In this document: positions 1 to 8,837 of the stretch, one piece after another | Layout of the letters: each line of letters opens with the position of its first letter | How positions within the stretch are numbered: position 1 is the first letter of the stretch | Source of the DNA: Pseudomonadales bacterium | Lineage (GTDB): Bacteria > Pseudomonadota > Gammaproteobacteria > Pseudomonadales > UBA5518 | Length of the DNA stretch: 64,000 nt | Assembly (NCBI GenBank): GCA_022072145.1 | Contig: JAJVIG010000009.1 | Coordinates: forward strand, 1-64,000 | Direction of reading: 5' to 3' | Translations under genes and position numbers: made by a program | Notes under the pieces: generated by a model | The model's input: only the letters and a program-made list of their open reading frames with translations | Databases searched by the model: none | What the model was told of the DNA's origin: nothing

Positions 1-140
1 GCCCGGGGGCGCCGCGTGGCACCCGTGCCGGACGTTCCGGCACGGCGCAAGGTGGCGGGCGGCGCGGCACCGGTGCGGGCAGAGGTACTCCGGCGCGCGC
101 GCGCTCCGTAGCAGCGCCGGCACGCGGGCGCTGGACGCGC

Positions 141-887
141 GTGCTGCGCCTGCTCGGCGTGTTGCCGCTCACGGTGCAACTCGGTGGTGTGCTGGCGTTG
201 CTGCTCGCCGGGTGGTTTGTCGTGAACACGGTCTACCACGTCGCTCGCAAACCCACTGAACTGCTGTTTCCGCTCGAGGACCGTCTCTACAAGACGCCGT
301 CCCAGACGTGGGTGGCCTACGGCGAGCTGTTCCGTCGCAATTCGACCGCGATCATCACGCCGGATTTTCTCGCCGCACTCGCGCAGGTCGAGGCATCCGG
401 GAATCCGGTGGCGCGCACCTACTGGCGCTGGTCGCCCGGCCTCGATCCGTTCGACATCTACCGGCCGGCGTCGAGCGCGGTCGGGATGTTCCAGTTCACC
501 GACGGCACCTTCGAGGAAGCACGGCGCTACTGTATCCGCGATAACCGCGTGGTCGAGGACGGGCCGTGGCACGACCTCGATTCGTGCTGGTTCAACAGTC
601 TGTATTTCCGCGTGCTGCCAGGTCACGCGGTCGAACTCACTGCGGCGTACCTCGATCGCACGGTCACGCGCTTGCTTGCGCGCTACCGGCTGCGCGGGGT
701 GGGACTGGAGCGGCAGCAGGAGCTCGCAACGCTGGTTCATCTGTGCGGGGCCGGGGCGGGCAACGCCTTCGCGCGCCGCGGCCTGCGGCTCGCGCCGGGC
801 CAGCGCTGCGGCGCGCACGATGCGCGCGGCTATCTGGACAAGGTGGCGCGCATGAAGCGGGTGTTCCGCGGGCTGGCCGTGCGATAA
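141..887 (+). CDS. Lytic-transglycosylase-like membrane-anchored protein
   Basis: 248 residues from a GTG. A hydrophobic segment at about 12-30 should anchor it in the inner membrane with the rest periplasmic. A lysozyme-like fold is suggested by the Glu at about 84 in AQVEASGNP, the position of the catalytic acid in SLT (family 1) transglycosylases, and by the later SAVGMFQFTDGTFEEA, which resembles their GLMQ-type motif. This implies cleavage of peptidoglycan glycan strands, but activity is inferred only. The frame stays open upstream to base 3 without an ATG, GTG or TTG, so the true start could lie before the window. No good ribosome-binding site precedes the GTG. The next gene follows after 31 bases. 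Confidence 0.6.
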   Translation: MLRLLGVLPLTVQLGGVLALLLAGWFVVNTVYHVARKPTELLFPLEDRLYKTPSQTWVAYGELFRRNSTAIITPDFLAALAQVEASGNPVARTYWRWSPGLDPFDIYRPASSAVGMFQFTDGTFEEARRYCIRDNRVVEDGPWHDLDSCWFNSLYFRVLPGHAVELTAAYLDRTVTRLLARYRLRGVGLERQQELATLVHLCGAGAGNAFARRGLRLAPGQRCGAHDARGYLDKVARMKRVFRGLAVR

Positions 888-918
888 ATTGGCTCTGACC
901 CCATTTCCGGAGGGAACG

Positions 919-1725
919 ATGGACAACGGCGTATCGGGGTTTCGCGAGGATCTGCTGGCCGGACGGGTGGCGCTGGTCACGGGGGGCGCAACCGGGATCG
1001 GGCGCGAGATCTGCCGCGTGCTCGGGGCGCACGGCGCGCGTGTGGCGCTGCTCAGCCGCAACGCGGAGAACCTGCGCCGCGCGGTCGAGGAGCTCGGCGC
1101 CGAGGGCATCACGGCGCACTGCGAGGTCGCCGATGTGCGCGAACCGGAGGCCGTTGCGAGCGCGGTCGCCGGCACGCTGGCGGCGTTCGGGCGCATCGAC
1201 ATCCTGGTCAACAACGCGGCGGGCAACTTCCCCGCGCCGATGACGCGCATCTCGCCGAACGGTTTTCGCACCGTGGTCGCGATCGACCTGCTCGGCACCT
1301 ACAACGTCTCGCGTGCCGTCTTCGATGCCTGGCAGAGCGAGCACGGCGGGTGCATCGTGAACATCTCGGCGCCGTTCGAGCTCAAGGGCGTCGCGCTGCA
1401 GGCGCACGTCGCGGCCGCCAAGGCCGGCGTCGATTCGCTGACGCGCAGTTGCGCGGTCGAGTGGGGTCCGTACGGGATCCGCGTCAACGCGATCGCGCCG
1501 GGCAGTATCGGCGGTACCGAGGGTCTGCAGCGCTTCAGCGCGGCGGTGGCGCCGGATACGCGGAAATACGCCAACCCGCTAGGGCTCGACGGCAACGCGC
1601 GCGACGTGGCGAACGCGGTGCTGTTCTTCTGTTCGCCGGCGGCGCGCTTCGTCTCCGGGCAGGTGATCGTGGTGGACGGTGCCGCGACGGTGGACCAGCT
1701 GAAACTGGGGCTGGGGCGCTGCTGA
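919..1725 (+). CDS. SDR oxidoreductase, 2,4-dienoyl-CoA reductase-like
   Basis: 268 residues. ATG 919 is chosen over an upstream TTG at 889 because GGAGGG sits 4-10 bases before it. The Rossmann motif TGGATGIG (residues 21-28) and NNAAGNF mark a short-chain dehydrogenase. The usual Tyr-x-x-x-Lys is replaced by HVAAAKAGVDSLTR. That pattern, plus NAIAPG and GTEGL further on, matches the dienoyl-CoA reductase branch, where the Tyr of this motif is absent; the loss is therefore normal for the family and not a defect. Expected role: NADPH-dependent reduction of 2,4-dienoyl-CoA during unsaturated fatty acid beta-oxidation. The physiological substrate is unproven. Confidence 0.8.
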   Translation: MDNGVSGFREDLLAGRVALVTGGATGIGREICRVLGAHGARVALLSRNAENLRRAVEELGAEGITAHCEVADVREPEAVASAVAGTLAAFGRIDILVNNAAGNFPAPMTRISPNGFRTVVAIDLLGTYNVSRAVFDAWQSEHGGCIVNISAPFELKGVALQAHVAAAKAGVDSLTRSCAVEWGPYGIRVNAIAPGSIGGTEGLQRFSAAVAPDTRKYANPLGLDGNARDVANAVLFFCSPAARFVSGQVIVVDGAATVDQLKLGLGRC

Positions 1726-1815
1726 GCGAGGTTACGACAATTTCATCCCCGATCCGCGCGTACACACACCGTTTCGCTCCAGAATGAGCCTTCATCGATC
1801 CGGGAGGGAGCGACC

Positions 1816-2727
1816 ATGAAGCAGTTCACCGAGATCGCCGCCGGTCTGCAGTTTCCGGAAGGGCCGATCGCGATGAGCGACGGCAGCGTGCTGCTGGTCG
1901 AGATCCGGCGCGGCACGCTGAGCCGCGTGCTGCCCGGCGGCGCCGTCGAGGTGGTGGCCCGGCTGGGCGGCGGGCCCAACGGCGCGGCGATCGGCCCCGA
2001 CGGGCGCTGCTACGTGTGCAACAACGGCGGCTTCGAGTGGCACGACTACGGCGGCTTCTTCGTGCCGGGCGAGCAGCCGGCGGATTACGCGGGAGGGCGC
2101 ATCGAGGCCGTCGATCTGGCGAGCGGTGAGGTCGAGGTGCTGTACACGCACTGCGACGGCGTGCCGCTGAAGGGACCGAACGACATCGTGTTCGACGCCC
2201 ACGGCGGGTTCTATTTCACCGATCTGGGCAAGATGCGTGCACGCGAAAGCGACCGCGGAGCGATCTACTACGCGAAGCCCGACGGCTCGCTGATCCGCGA
2301 GGTGCGCTTTCCGTGCTCCATGCCCAACGGCATCGGGCTGTCGCCGGCCGGCGACGTGCTGTACTACGCCGAGAGTCCGACCTCGCGGCTGATGGCGGTG
2401 CCGGTGCGCGCTCCCGGCGAGCTCGCACCGATCATGGATTCCGAGGCGATGCTGGCCGGGTTCGCGAACTACCAGTTCTTCGACTCGCTGGCCGTGGACG
2501 CGGCCGGCAACGTCTGCGTCGCGACCATCATCAACGGCGGCATCACGATCGTGGCGCCGGACGGCAGCACCGTGGGGCATGTGGCGACCGGCGATGCGAT
2601 GACGACCAACATCTGCTTCGGCGGCCCCGGGCTGCGCACCGCCTACATCACGTGTTCGATGAGCGGACGCCTGCTCGCCTGCGAGTGGGATACGCCGGGA
2701 TTGCCGCTCCACTTCCTGAACCGCTAG
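1816..2727 (+). CDS. SMP-30/gluconolactonase-family protein
   Basis: 303 residues, with a strong ribosome-binding site (GGGAGGGAG) before ATG 1816. The sequence has the six-bladed-propeller signature of the SMP-30/gluconolactonase/LRE family: an early FPEGPIA, then KGPNDIVFDAHGGFYFTD and SMPNGIGLSPAGD, whose acidic and Asn residues normally bind a divalent metal. Family members hydrolyse sugar lactones or related cyclic esters. There is no signal peptide, so it is cytosolic. It lies 12 bases before a kinase-like gene on the same strand and downstream of an SDR, suggesting a small catabolic operon. The substrate is unknown. Confidence 0.8.
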   Translation: MKQFTEIAAGLQFPEGPIAMSDGSVLLVEIRRGTLSRVLPGGAVEVVARLGGGPNGAAIGPDGRCYVCNNGGFEWHDYGGFFVPGEQPADYAGGRIEAVDLASGEVEVLYTHCDGVPLKGPNDIVFDAHGGFYFTDLGKMRARESDRGAIYYAKPDGSLIREVRFPCSMPNGIGLSPAGDVLYYAESPTSRLMAVPVRAPGELAPIMDSEAMLAGFANYQFFDSLAVDAAGNVCVATIINGGITIVAPDGSTVGHVATGDAMTTNICFGGPGLRTAYITCSMSGRLLACEWDTPGLPLHFLNR

Positions 2728-2739
2728 AGCTCGCGCGCG

Positions 2740-3822
2740 ATGCAGCGCCTGCCGATTCCTCCGAGCGCGGAGGCGATCGACGCGGCATGGCTGGAACAGG
2801 CGCTGGCCGGGCGCCATCCCGGCGTGCGCGTGGCGGCGGTACGCGTGGCGGCGCGCCAGCAGTGGACCAACGCGCACGCCTGGCTGGCGGTCGACTACCT
2901 GGCAGCGGCCGGCGCACCGCCCACGCTGTTCTGCAAGCTGCCGCCAGCCGATGCACGCCGCGGCGCGGTGATCGCCACCGGCATGGGACTGCGCGAAGCC
3001 GCGTTCTACCGCGATCTCGCCCCGCACGTGCCGCTGCGGGTGCCGATGGCACACGCGGTGCTCACCGACCCCGCGAGCGGGGAGTTCGCGCTGCTGCTCG
3101 AGGACCTGGCCGCGAGCGGCTGCCACTTCTCCGACGGTCCTGCCGGCATCGATCCGCGCGCTGCCGCAGGCGCACTCGAGGATCTGGCCGCGCTGCATCT
3201 GCGCTACGAAGACCCCGCGCTGCGCGAGCGTGAGGCGCCCTGGGTGCCGCCGGCCCCGCGCTCCGACGGCGGCTATGGACAGGCGATGCTGCGCTACGGA
3301 CTCGAACACCATCGCCCGCGGCTGGGCGAGCGTTTCGCCACGATCGCGGAGTCGTACATCGCCGATGCCCCGCGCCTGCTCGCGCTGTGGAGCGACGGTC
3401 CCGCGCCGCCGACCGTGATCCACGCCGACGCGCACATCGGCAACCTGTTCGACGACCACGGTCGCATCGGTTTCTGCGACTGGGGCATGCTGCACGTGGG
3501 GCAGGGGCTGCGTGACGTGGCGTACCTGCTGACGATGGCGCTGACGCCGACCGACCGCCGCGCGCACGAGCGCGAGCTGCTGCGCCGCTACCTGGCGCGC
3601 CGCGTGGTGCTGGGCGCGCGGGAGCTCGCGTTCGATGAGGCCTGGCTGTGGTATCGCGCCTACGCGGCCTACACCGTCGTGGCGTGCTGCCAGGTCGTGA
3701 CCTTTCCGCCGGACGCGACGCCGAAGCGGCGCGTCTTCGCCGACTCGCTGCTCGAGCGCGCGCAGGCCGCGATCGCAGACCTGCATGCCGGCGAAGCGCT
3801 GGCAGAGTTGTCGGCTGTCTGA
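2740..3822 (+). CDS. APH/EcK-like small-molecule phosphotransferase
   Basis: 360 residues. The catalytic-loop motif HADAHIGNLFDD (Brenner type, His-x-Asp-x-x-x-x-Asn) followed by GFCDWG, the metal-binding Asp motif, places it in the aminoglycoside-phosphotransferase/ecdysteroid-kinase superfamily. This branch is common in catabolic loci and usually phosphorylates small alcohols rather than antibiotics; resistance should not be assumed. The N-terminal half carries the kinase small lobe (FCKLPPADA with the probable ATP-site Lys). Only 12 bases separate it from the SMP-30 gene, so co-transcription is likely. No clear Shine-Dalgarno sequence is seen, consistent with coupling to the upstream gene. 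Confidence 0.75.
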   Translation: MQRLPIPPSAEAIDAAWLEQALAGRHPGVRVAAVRVAARQQWTNAHAWLAVDYLAAAGAPPTLFCKLPPADARRGAVIATGMGLREAAFYRDLAPHVPLRVPMAHAVLTDPASGEFALLLEDLAASGCHFSDGPAGIDPRAAAGALEDLAALHLRYEDPALREREAPWVPPAPRSDGGYGQAMLRYGLEHHRPRLGERFATIAESYIADAPRLLALWSDGPAPPTVIHADAHIGNLFDDHGRIGFCDWGMLHVGQGLRDVAYLLTMALTPTDRRAHERELLRRYLARRVVLGARELAFDEAWLWYRAYAAYTVVACCQVVTFPPDATPKRRVFADSLLERAQAAIADLHAGEALAELSAV

Positions 3823-3864
3823 TTCCAGTCCCGGGCGTGCGGTCGTCTGTGCCGGCAGCGTCAC

Positions 3865-3885
3865 GCACCGAGCACCGGGCACCGA
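3865..3885. repeat. Short heptanucleotide tandem repeat
   Basis: Three adjacent 7-bp units (GCACCGA, GCACCGG, GCACCGA) followed by a partial GCA, between two convergent genes. The period matches the larger heptamer array at 18299-18382. Confidence 0.6.
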
Positions 3886-3926
3886 GCATTCCGGCCGGCG
3901 TCAGTGAACCGGCTCCACGCCTTGCG

Positions 3927-4649
3927 TCAGCCGATCGACAGCAGGAGTTCGGCGACCTCGCGCGGCGCCGACACCATCGCGTCGTGACCGGTTGCGAGCT
4001 CCACGTGGCGCCAGCCGGGCATGGTGCGCGCCAGCGCGAAGGCGTTGCGGATCTCGGTGAACTCCGGTGCCGTGCAGTGGACGTAGGTCACCGGCAGTCC
4101 GTTGCCGGGCGGGTGCGCGAGGTCGAGCGGTGACAGGAAGCTCGCCAGCGGGTGCGGGCTCAGGTGGCGTTCCAGCCACGCGATCTGGGCGGGATCCGCC
4201 ACGCCGAAGAAGTCAGCCGGCGGCACGGGGATCAGCCCGCTGCCGCCCGCCTCGCGACTCAGGCCGTGGTAGTAGGACTGCGCCTCGGCGGAGGCGGCGT
4301 ACAGCACGTGTCCGCCTGGCGGCAGCACCAGCGCGTCGAGGAAGACGAGGTGGCGCAGCACTTCGGGGACGCAGTCGGCCACCCCGCTGATCACCGCTCC
4401 GGCGTAGCTGTGCCCGACCAGCACCACGTCCTGCAGTTCCTCGCAGAACAGCGTCTGCACCACGTCGGCGATGTGGGTGTGCAGATCGGGTTCGAGGTGG
4501 CGCAGATGCGCGCGCTCGCCGAGCCCGGTCAGGGTCGGCGTGAATACCCGGTGTCCGCGCGCGCGGAGCTGATCCGTGACGTGACGCCAGCACCAGCCGC
4601 CGTGGAACGCGCCGTGCACCAGAACATAGGTTCGCTGCGCCGCGCTCAT
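3927..4649 (-). CDS. Alpha/beta hydrolase (esterase, salicylate-esterase-like)
   Basis: 240 residues from the ATG whose complement lies at 4647-4649, with GGAGA seven bases upstream. Longer in-frame extensions lack initiation signals. The N-terminus YVLVHGAFHGGWCW carries the oxyanion-hole HGAFHGGW typical of the plant methyl-esterase/hydroxynitrile-lyase-like branch. The nucleophile elbow is VGHSYAG, and a C-terminal GHDAM supplies the catalytic His. It is cytosolic, with no signal peptide. It is divergent from the A-T-TE synthetase across 127 bases, so the two may share regulation. Substrate unknown; probably a small ester or amide. Confidence 0.85.
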   Translation of the reverse strand: MSAAQRTYVLVHGAFHGGWCWRHVTDQLRARGHRVFTPTLTGLGERAHLRHLEPDLHTHIADVVQTLFCEELQDVVLVGHSYAGAVISGVADCVPEVLRHLVFLDALVLPPGGHVLYAASAEAQSYYHGLSREAGGSGLIPVPPADFFGVADPAQIAWLERHLSPHPLASFLSPLDLAHPPGNGLPVTYVHCTAPEFTEIRNAFALARTMPGWRHVELATGHDAMVSAPREVAELLLSIG

Positions 4650-4776
4650 CGGTGGTCTCCTGGCCGTTGCCGGCGTGGGGGTGGCGAAGCGCCAGTGTGG
4701 CGTGCCGGCGCCCCGGTGCGCAAACCGCGCCGGTCTATACTCGCGGAGTCCCTGTGCCGCGACGAGTCCCTCCTGC

Positions 4777-7659
4777 ATGAACACCGGTCCGCACGTCAGC
4801 GCAACCGCCACCGCCACCGCCACCGCCACCAGTGAACGGGGATTCCTGTTCCACGAGCGCTTAGCCGTACAGGCGCGCGCCACCCCCGACGCGGTGGCGC
4901 TGCGGCATGCGGGCGGCGAGCTGCGCTTCGGGGAGCTGCACGCGCGTGTCGAGCGGATCGCCTCGGTGCTGCTCGCGCGCGGCATCGGTGCCGGCTGCTG
5001 CGTGGCGCTGCAACTCGAGCGCAGCCCCGATTACGTCGCCTGCCTGCTCGGCGTGCTGCAGGCGAACGCCGCGGTGCTGCCGCTGCCGCCGTCGTATCCG
5101 TCGGCCCGACGGCGCGAGATCCTTGCTGCGGCGCGCCCCCAGCTGCTGATCGACGGCGGCGCCGGCACGTCCGTGGCGGATGCGCCCGCGGGCCTGGCGC
5201 GGCTCGGGCTCGACGAGCTCCGGCGTGCCTGCGCGAGCTGCACGGTGCTGCCGGAGTTTCCGCCGGGTGTCGGCAGCCAGCCGGCGTTCGTACTCTGCTC
5301 GTCGGGCTCCACCGGTACGCCCAAGATGATCGTGCGCAGCCATGCCTCGTTCCTGCACCGGCTCGACTGGACCTGGACCACGCATCCTTACACCGACGGC
5401 GAGGTTTGCTGCCAGAAATCGCACATGACGACCACCCACGCGGTCTATGAGCTGTTCGAACCGCTGTTGCGCGCCGTGCCGGTGGTGCTGGTCGGCGACG
5501 AGGCGGTGCGGGACGTGCGCGGCTTCCTGGCCATGCTGCACGCCGAAGGCGTCACGCGGATGCTGATCGTGCCTTCGTTGCTGCGTGCGTTGCTCGAGTT
5601 GCCGGGTTTCGTTGCCCCGACGCTGCGGGTGCTGGTGCTGATGGGCGAGTACGTGCCGGCCGAACTCGCAGGGCGCGTGCTCGCGGCGTTTCCGGCGCCC
5701 ACCTGCGTCTACTCGATCTACGGCAGCACCGAGGCGAGTTCGACGCTGCTCTGCGACCTGCGTGCGGAGCTGCGCCCGGGAGCCGAACTGCCGCTGGGAC
5801 GTCCCATTTCGCCCGCGGTGCGCGCCGTCGTGCTCGACGAGGCGCTGTGCCCGGTAGCGCCGGGCGATACCGGCGTGCTGCATATCGGCGGTCCGGCACT
5901 GTTCAGCGGGTACTTCCGCGATCCGGAGCACACCGCGGCGGCGCTGGTCGCCGACCCGCGGGGAGACGGCCAACTGTTCGACACCCGTGACCGCGTGCGC
6001 CTTGGCGAGGACGACAGCCTGCAGTACGTGGGGCGCGTCGATCACACGGTCAAGATCCGCGGTTTCCGCGTCGACCTCGAGGAGGTGGAGCGCGCGCTGC
6101 AGGCCTGCCCCGGGGTGACGCATGCGGCGGTCGTGCTCGTCGATGCCGGGCGGGTGAGCGCCCGCCTCGCAGGCTTCTATACGCCGGCCACACTGCCGGC
6201 GGCCGAGCTCGGCGCGGTGCTGCGCGAACGGTTGCCGGCCTACATGCTGCCCGCGCAGCTCGAGGCAACGGACGCGCTGCCGCTGACGCCCAGTGGCAAG
6301 GTCGATCGCCGTGAACTGCTCGCCCGGCAAGCGGAATGCTCGGTCGAGGAGGGCACCGGGGCGACGTTCGCGAGCGCCACCGAGGAGGCCGTCGCCGTGC
6401 TGTGGCACGAGGTGCTGGGCCACGACCGGATCCGGCGCGACAGCGGCTTCTTCGAGGTCGGTGGCAGCTCGCTCAGTGTGTTCCTGCTCGCTGACCGGTT
6501 GCGCGAACGCTTCGGGATGGATCGCGAGCGCCTGCCAGAGACGCTCGTCTACGAGCGGCCGGTGCTTGCCGATCTGGCGGCGCATCTGGATGCGCTGGCG
6601 CGCGGCGAGCGGTCCGCCGTGCCGGCTGCCGATGCCACGCTGGTCACGCTGCGAGCGGCTGCGGATGCCACGCTCGAGCCGGTGTTCCTGATCGCCTCGG
6701 CCGGCGGCACGCTGGGGGCTTACGAACGGCTGGTCAAGGCCGTCTCCACGCGGCGTGCGCTGGTCGGGGTGCGTGATCCCTTCGTCTGGGGAGCGCGCGA
6801 TCCACTCGCGGGTTTCGGCGCCTGGGTCGAGGGCTATGTGCGGGCGGTCGTGCAGCGTCAGCCCGTCGGTGCGCTGCGGCTGGTGGCGTACTCCTCGGCG
6901 GGGGCCTTCGGCTGGGAGATCGCCGAACGGTTGCGCGCACGCGGGCGCGAGGTGGCGCTGCTCGCGCTGATCGATCCGCTCGGCATCGATCTGCGTTCGA
7001 AGCGCCGCTACGGATACTGGGCGATGCGCGCACGTTTCATGCGGCCGTCGTTCCGCCGCATCGTGGTCGCAGGCGGTTGGCTGCGCGCGGTGTGGCGTCG
7101 GATGCTGCCGGCGGCGGGCAGCGCCCGCAACGCGGACGCCTCCGGGATCCCGGCGCAGGAGTTCCAGCGCCTCGCCGCCAGGGCGCAGCGCAGCCGCCAG
7201 CACGTGCTCGGGTTCTCGCTGCTGCTCGAGCTGAATTCGGGGTTGCCATTCGCTCTCGGAGACGCGCTGGCGCCGGAAGCGGAGTCGGCGGCTCACCTGC
7301 CGGCGCTGCTCGAGCGCGTGAAGTCCGTGGCGCCGGAAATCGATTCCGACACGATCACGCGCATGCTCGTGCAATACAGCCTGCAGACCGGCGCGCAGAA
7401 CGCCTACCGCTTGCCTCGCTGCGTTGCCCCGGTGGTGCTGTTCGAGCCGGACGGCCCGGCGCACGGGCTGTTGCGCGCGCAGTTGCTGGGCAGCGCGCGC
7501 CGCCTCAGGGCGAAGACGCTGCCGGTGTCGTGGCCCGTTGGACGGGCCCACGCGCTCGATGCGGCATTTTCACCGCGCATGCGCCAGCACTACCTGTGCA
7601 TGCGTGACGAACTGTTCGTGCGTGGGCTCGCGACGGAACTCGGGCGTCTGCTCGCCTAG
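4777..7659 (+). CDS. Single-module NRPS-like enzyme (A-T-TE)
   Basis: 960 residues from ATG 4777; a TTG-type start 102 bases upstream would add a non-conserved tail. Domains: adenylation at about 20-510, with SSGSTGTPK near residue 175 (core A3), YSIYGSTE (A5), a D-x-R-D-x-V plus GRVDHTVKIRG region (A7/A8) and the SGKVDRREL lysine near 505 (A10). A peptidyl-carrier domain follows with GGSSLS near 560 (phosphopantetheine Ser). A C-terminal thioesterase has VAYSSAGA near 705, where Tyr replaces the first Gly of GxSxG. No condensation domain is present. It presumably activates one amino or aryl/keto acid, tethers it and releases or dimerises it. The product is unknown. The N-terminus contains five Ala-Thr repeats. 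Confidence 0.85.
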   Translation: MNTGPHVSATATATATATSERGFLFHERLAVQARATPDAVALRHAGGELRFGELHARVERIASVLLARGIGAGCCVALQLERSPDYVACLLGVLQANAAVLPLPPSYPSARRREILAAARPQLLIDGGAGTSVADAPAGLARLGLDELRRACASCTVLPEFPPGVGSQPAFVLCSSGSTGTPKMIVRSHASFLHRLDWTWTTHPYTDGEVCCQKSHMTTTHAVYELFEPLLRAVPVVLVGDEAVRDVRGFLAMLHAEGVTRMLIVPSLLRALLELPGFVAPTLRVLVLMGEYVPAELAGRVLAAFPAPTCVYSIYGSTEASSTLLCDLRAELRPGAELPLGRPISPAVRAVVLDEALCPVAPGDTGVLHIGGPALFSGYFRDPEHTAAALVADPRGDGQLFDTRDRVRLGEDDSLQYVGRVDHTVKIRGFRVDLEEVERALQACPGVTHAAVVLVDAGRVSARLAGFYTPATLPAAELGAVLRERLPAYMLPAQLEATDALPLTPSGKVDRRELLARQAECSVEEGTGATFASATEEAVAVLWHEVLGHDRIRRDSGFFEVGGSSLSVFLLADRLRERFGMDRERLPETLVYERPVLADLAAHLDALARGERSAVPAADATLVTLRAAADATLEPVFLIASAGGTLGAYERLVKAVSTRRALVGVRDPFVWGARDPLAGFGAWVEGYVRAVVQRQPVGALRLVAYSSAGAFGWEIAERLRARGREVALLALIDPLGIDLRSKRRYGYWAMRARFMRPSFRRIVVAGGWLRAVWRRMLPAAGSARNADASGIPAQEFQRLAARAQRSRQHVLGFSLLLELNSGLPFALGDALAPEAESAAHLPALLERVKSVAPEIDSDTITRMLVQYSLQTGAQNAYRLPRCVAPVVLFEPDGPAHGLLRAQLLGSARRLRAKTLPVSWPVGRAHALDAAFSPRMRQHYLCMRDELFVRGLATELGRLLA
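4807..4830 (+). repeat. Hexanucleotide microsatellite (GCCACC)4
   Basis: Four perfect GCCACC units inside the 5' coding end of the A-T-TE synthetase, encoding Ala-Thr repeats before the adenylation domain. Because the unit is six bases, copy-number changes would lengthen or shorten the protein without a frameshift. Confidence 0.8.
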
Positions 7660-7672
7660 GTGAACGACGCGC

Positions 7673-8833
7673 TCAGTGTTCCTTGCCGTCGATACGTGCA
7701 CGCAGCAGGAACGGCACGTAGCGCCAGGCCAGCGTTGCGAAGCAGGCGAACCAGCAGGCGGCGGCCAGCTGGATCCACAGCAGGTACGCCGCGGGCGCCA
7801 GCTGCGGCAGCACCACGCGCAGCGCCAATGCCCCCAGCATGACCCAGAGGATCGCCCGGTCGAGCGCGTCGAACATGACCTTGCGTCCGGTATGGCCTTT
7901 TGCAATCCGCACGATCATCGACGGTATGATCACGCCCATCACGCCGAAGCTGAACAGGTGCACCGAGACGGTACCGGTCCACGTGACCCCGGCCGTGCGT
8001 TCCAGCGCCTGCACCACGAGCTGCGCGACGATCGCGAGGTAGCCCACGTACATGATTCCGAGGTCGATGCGATGCATCGCGAGCTGCGGCTTCCAGAACG
8101 CGAAGCGCCACGCGAGCAGCGCCGCGAGCAGCGTGGACAGCGCGGCCGCGGGCAGCGGCGGCAGGAACGGCTCGGCGACCAGCAACAGCGCGCACAGCTT
8201 GATCGCGCCGTCGAGCCGGGCGTCGCGCAGGATGTCGGTCTGGAAGTTGCTGCGCATGAACTGCGTCAGCGTGCGTTCGAGCATCACGAGGAATGCGATG
8301 CGGAACAGCGCCAGCGTCATCGCATAGCCGGCGCGGAAAAGCGTGTCGTCGAGCACCAGCTGCTTGGCGACGAGGAACACCGGCAGCGCGATCAGGAAGA
8401 ACACGTTGTCGCGGTAGCTGTCCTGCGCGCGGTAGCGCAGCAGCGTCCACAGCAGCATGAGAACGATGCTGCCGAGGAAGGCGTTCGCAGCGAGGTGGAA
8501 CGCGAGCGGCGGCCAGCCGCCGCCGCAGCTCATGGCGATGCGCTCGATGATCCACGCCGCGGCCAGCAGCATCAGCGCCGGGCCGTGGTAGCCGCGGATG
8601 CCGACCCAGTTCTTGGTCGCGGTCAGCAGGAAGCCGCCGAGCACCGCCCAGCCGAAGCCGAAGAACATCTCGTGCGCGTGCCACTGCGCGGGCGTGATGC
8701 GGCCACCCGGCGCCGGCAGGGTTCCGCTGTAGACCAGCGCCCAGGCGAGCGGCATGAACATGCCGGCCAGGCAGGCGAGCGTGAAGAACGGCCGGAACCC
8801 GACCAGCCACAGCGGATGCGACGACAGCCCCAC
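7673..8833 (-). CDS. NnrS family heme/copper membrane protein (copy 1)
   Basis: 386 residues from a GTG. About 12 hydrophobic segments fill the protein, with His residues at helix ends. The N-terminus (HPLWLVGFRPFF) and the WHAHEMFFGFGWAVLGGFLLTA region are characteristic of NnrS, a membrane protein described as heme- and copper-containing that supports growth under nitrosative stress. It lies four bases downstream of an NTF2-like gene, so the two are probably co-transcribed; it is convergent with the synthetase gene, 13 bases away. No denitrification genes are nearby. A second NnrS is at 60076-61236. Confidence 0.88.
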   Translation of the reverse strand: MGLSSHPLWLVGFRPFFTLACLAGMFMPLAWALVYSGTLPAPGGRITPAQWHAHEMFFGFGWAVLGGFLLTATKNWVGIRGYHGPALMLLAAAWIIERIAMSCGGGWPPLAFHLAANAFLGSIVLMLLWTLLRYRAQDSYRDNVFFLIALPVFLVAKQLVLDDTLFRAGYAMTLALFRIAFLVMLERTLTQFMRSNFQTDILRDARLDGAIKLCALLLVAEPFLPPLPAAALSTLLAALLAWRFAFWKPQLAMHRIDLGIMYVGYLAIVAQLVVQALERTAGVTWTGTVSVHLFSFGVMGVIIPSMIVRIAKGHTGRKVMFDALDRAILWVMLGALALRVVLPQLAPAAYLLWIQLAAACWFACFATLAWRYVPFLLRARIDGKEH

Positions 8834-8837
8834 AGGA

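Noticed and set aside
26..44. Inverted repeat GTGCCGGA-CGT-TCCGGCAC as a terminator
   Set aside because: A perfect 8-bp stem, but no T-run follows and no upstream gene is visible in the window. Function unassigned.
2740..3822. Aminoglycoside-resistance kinase
   Set aside because: The protein has the kinase motifs, but this branch is common in catabolic loci and the context is not that of a resistance gene. The same applies to 20018-21025.
7673..8833. Part of a denitrification cluster
   Set aside because: No nir, nor or nos genes are near either NnrS gene.
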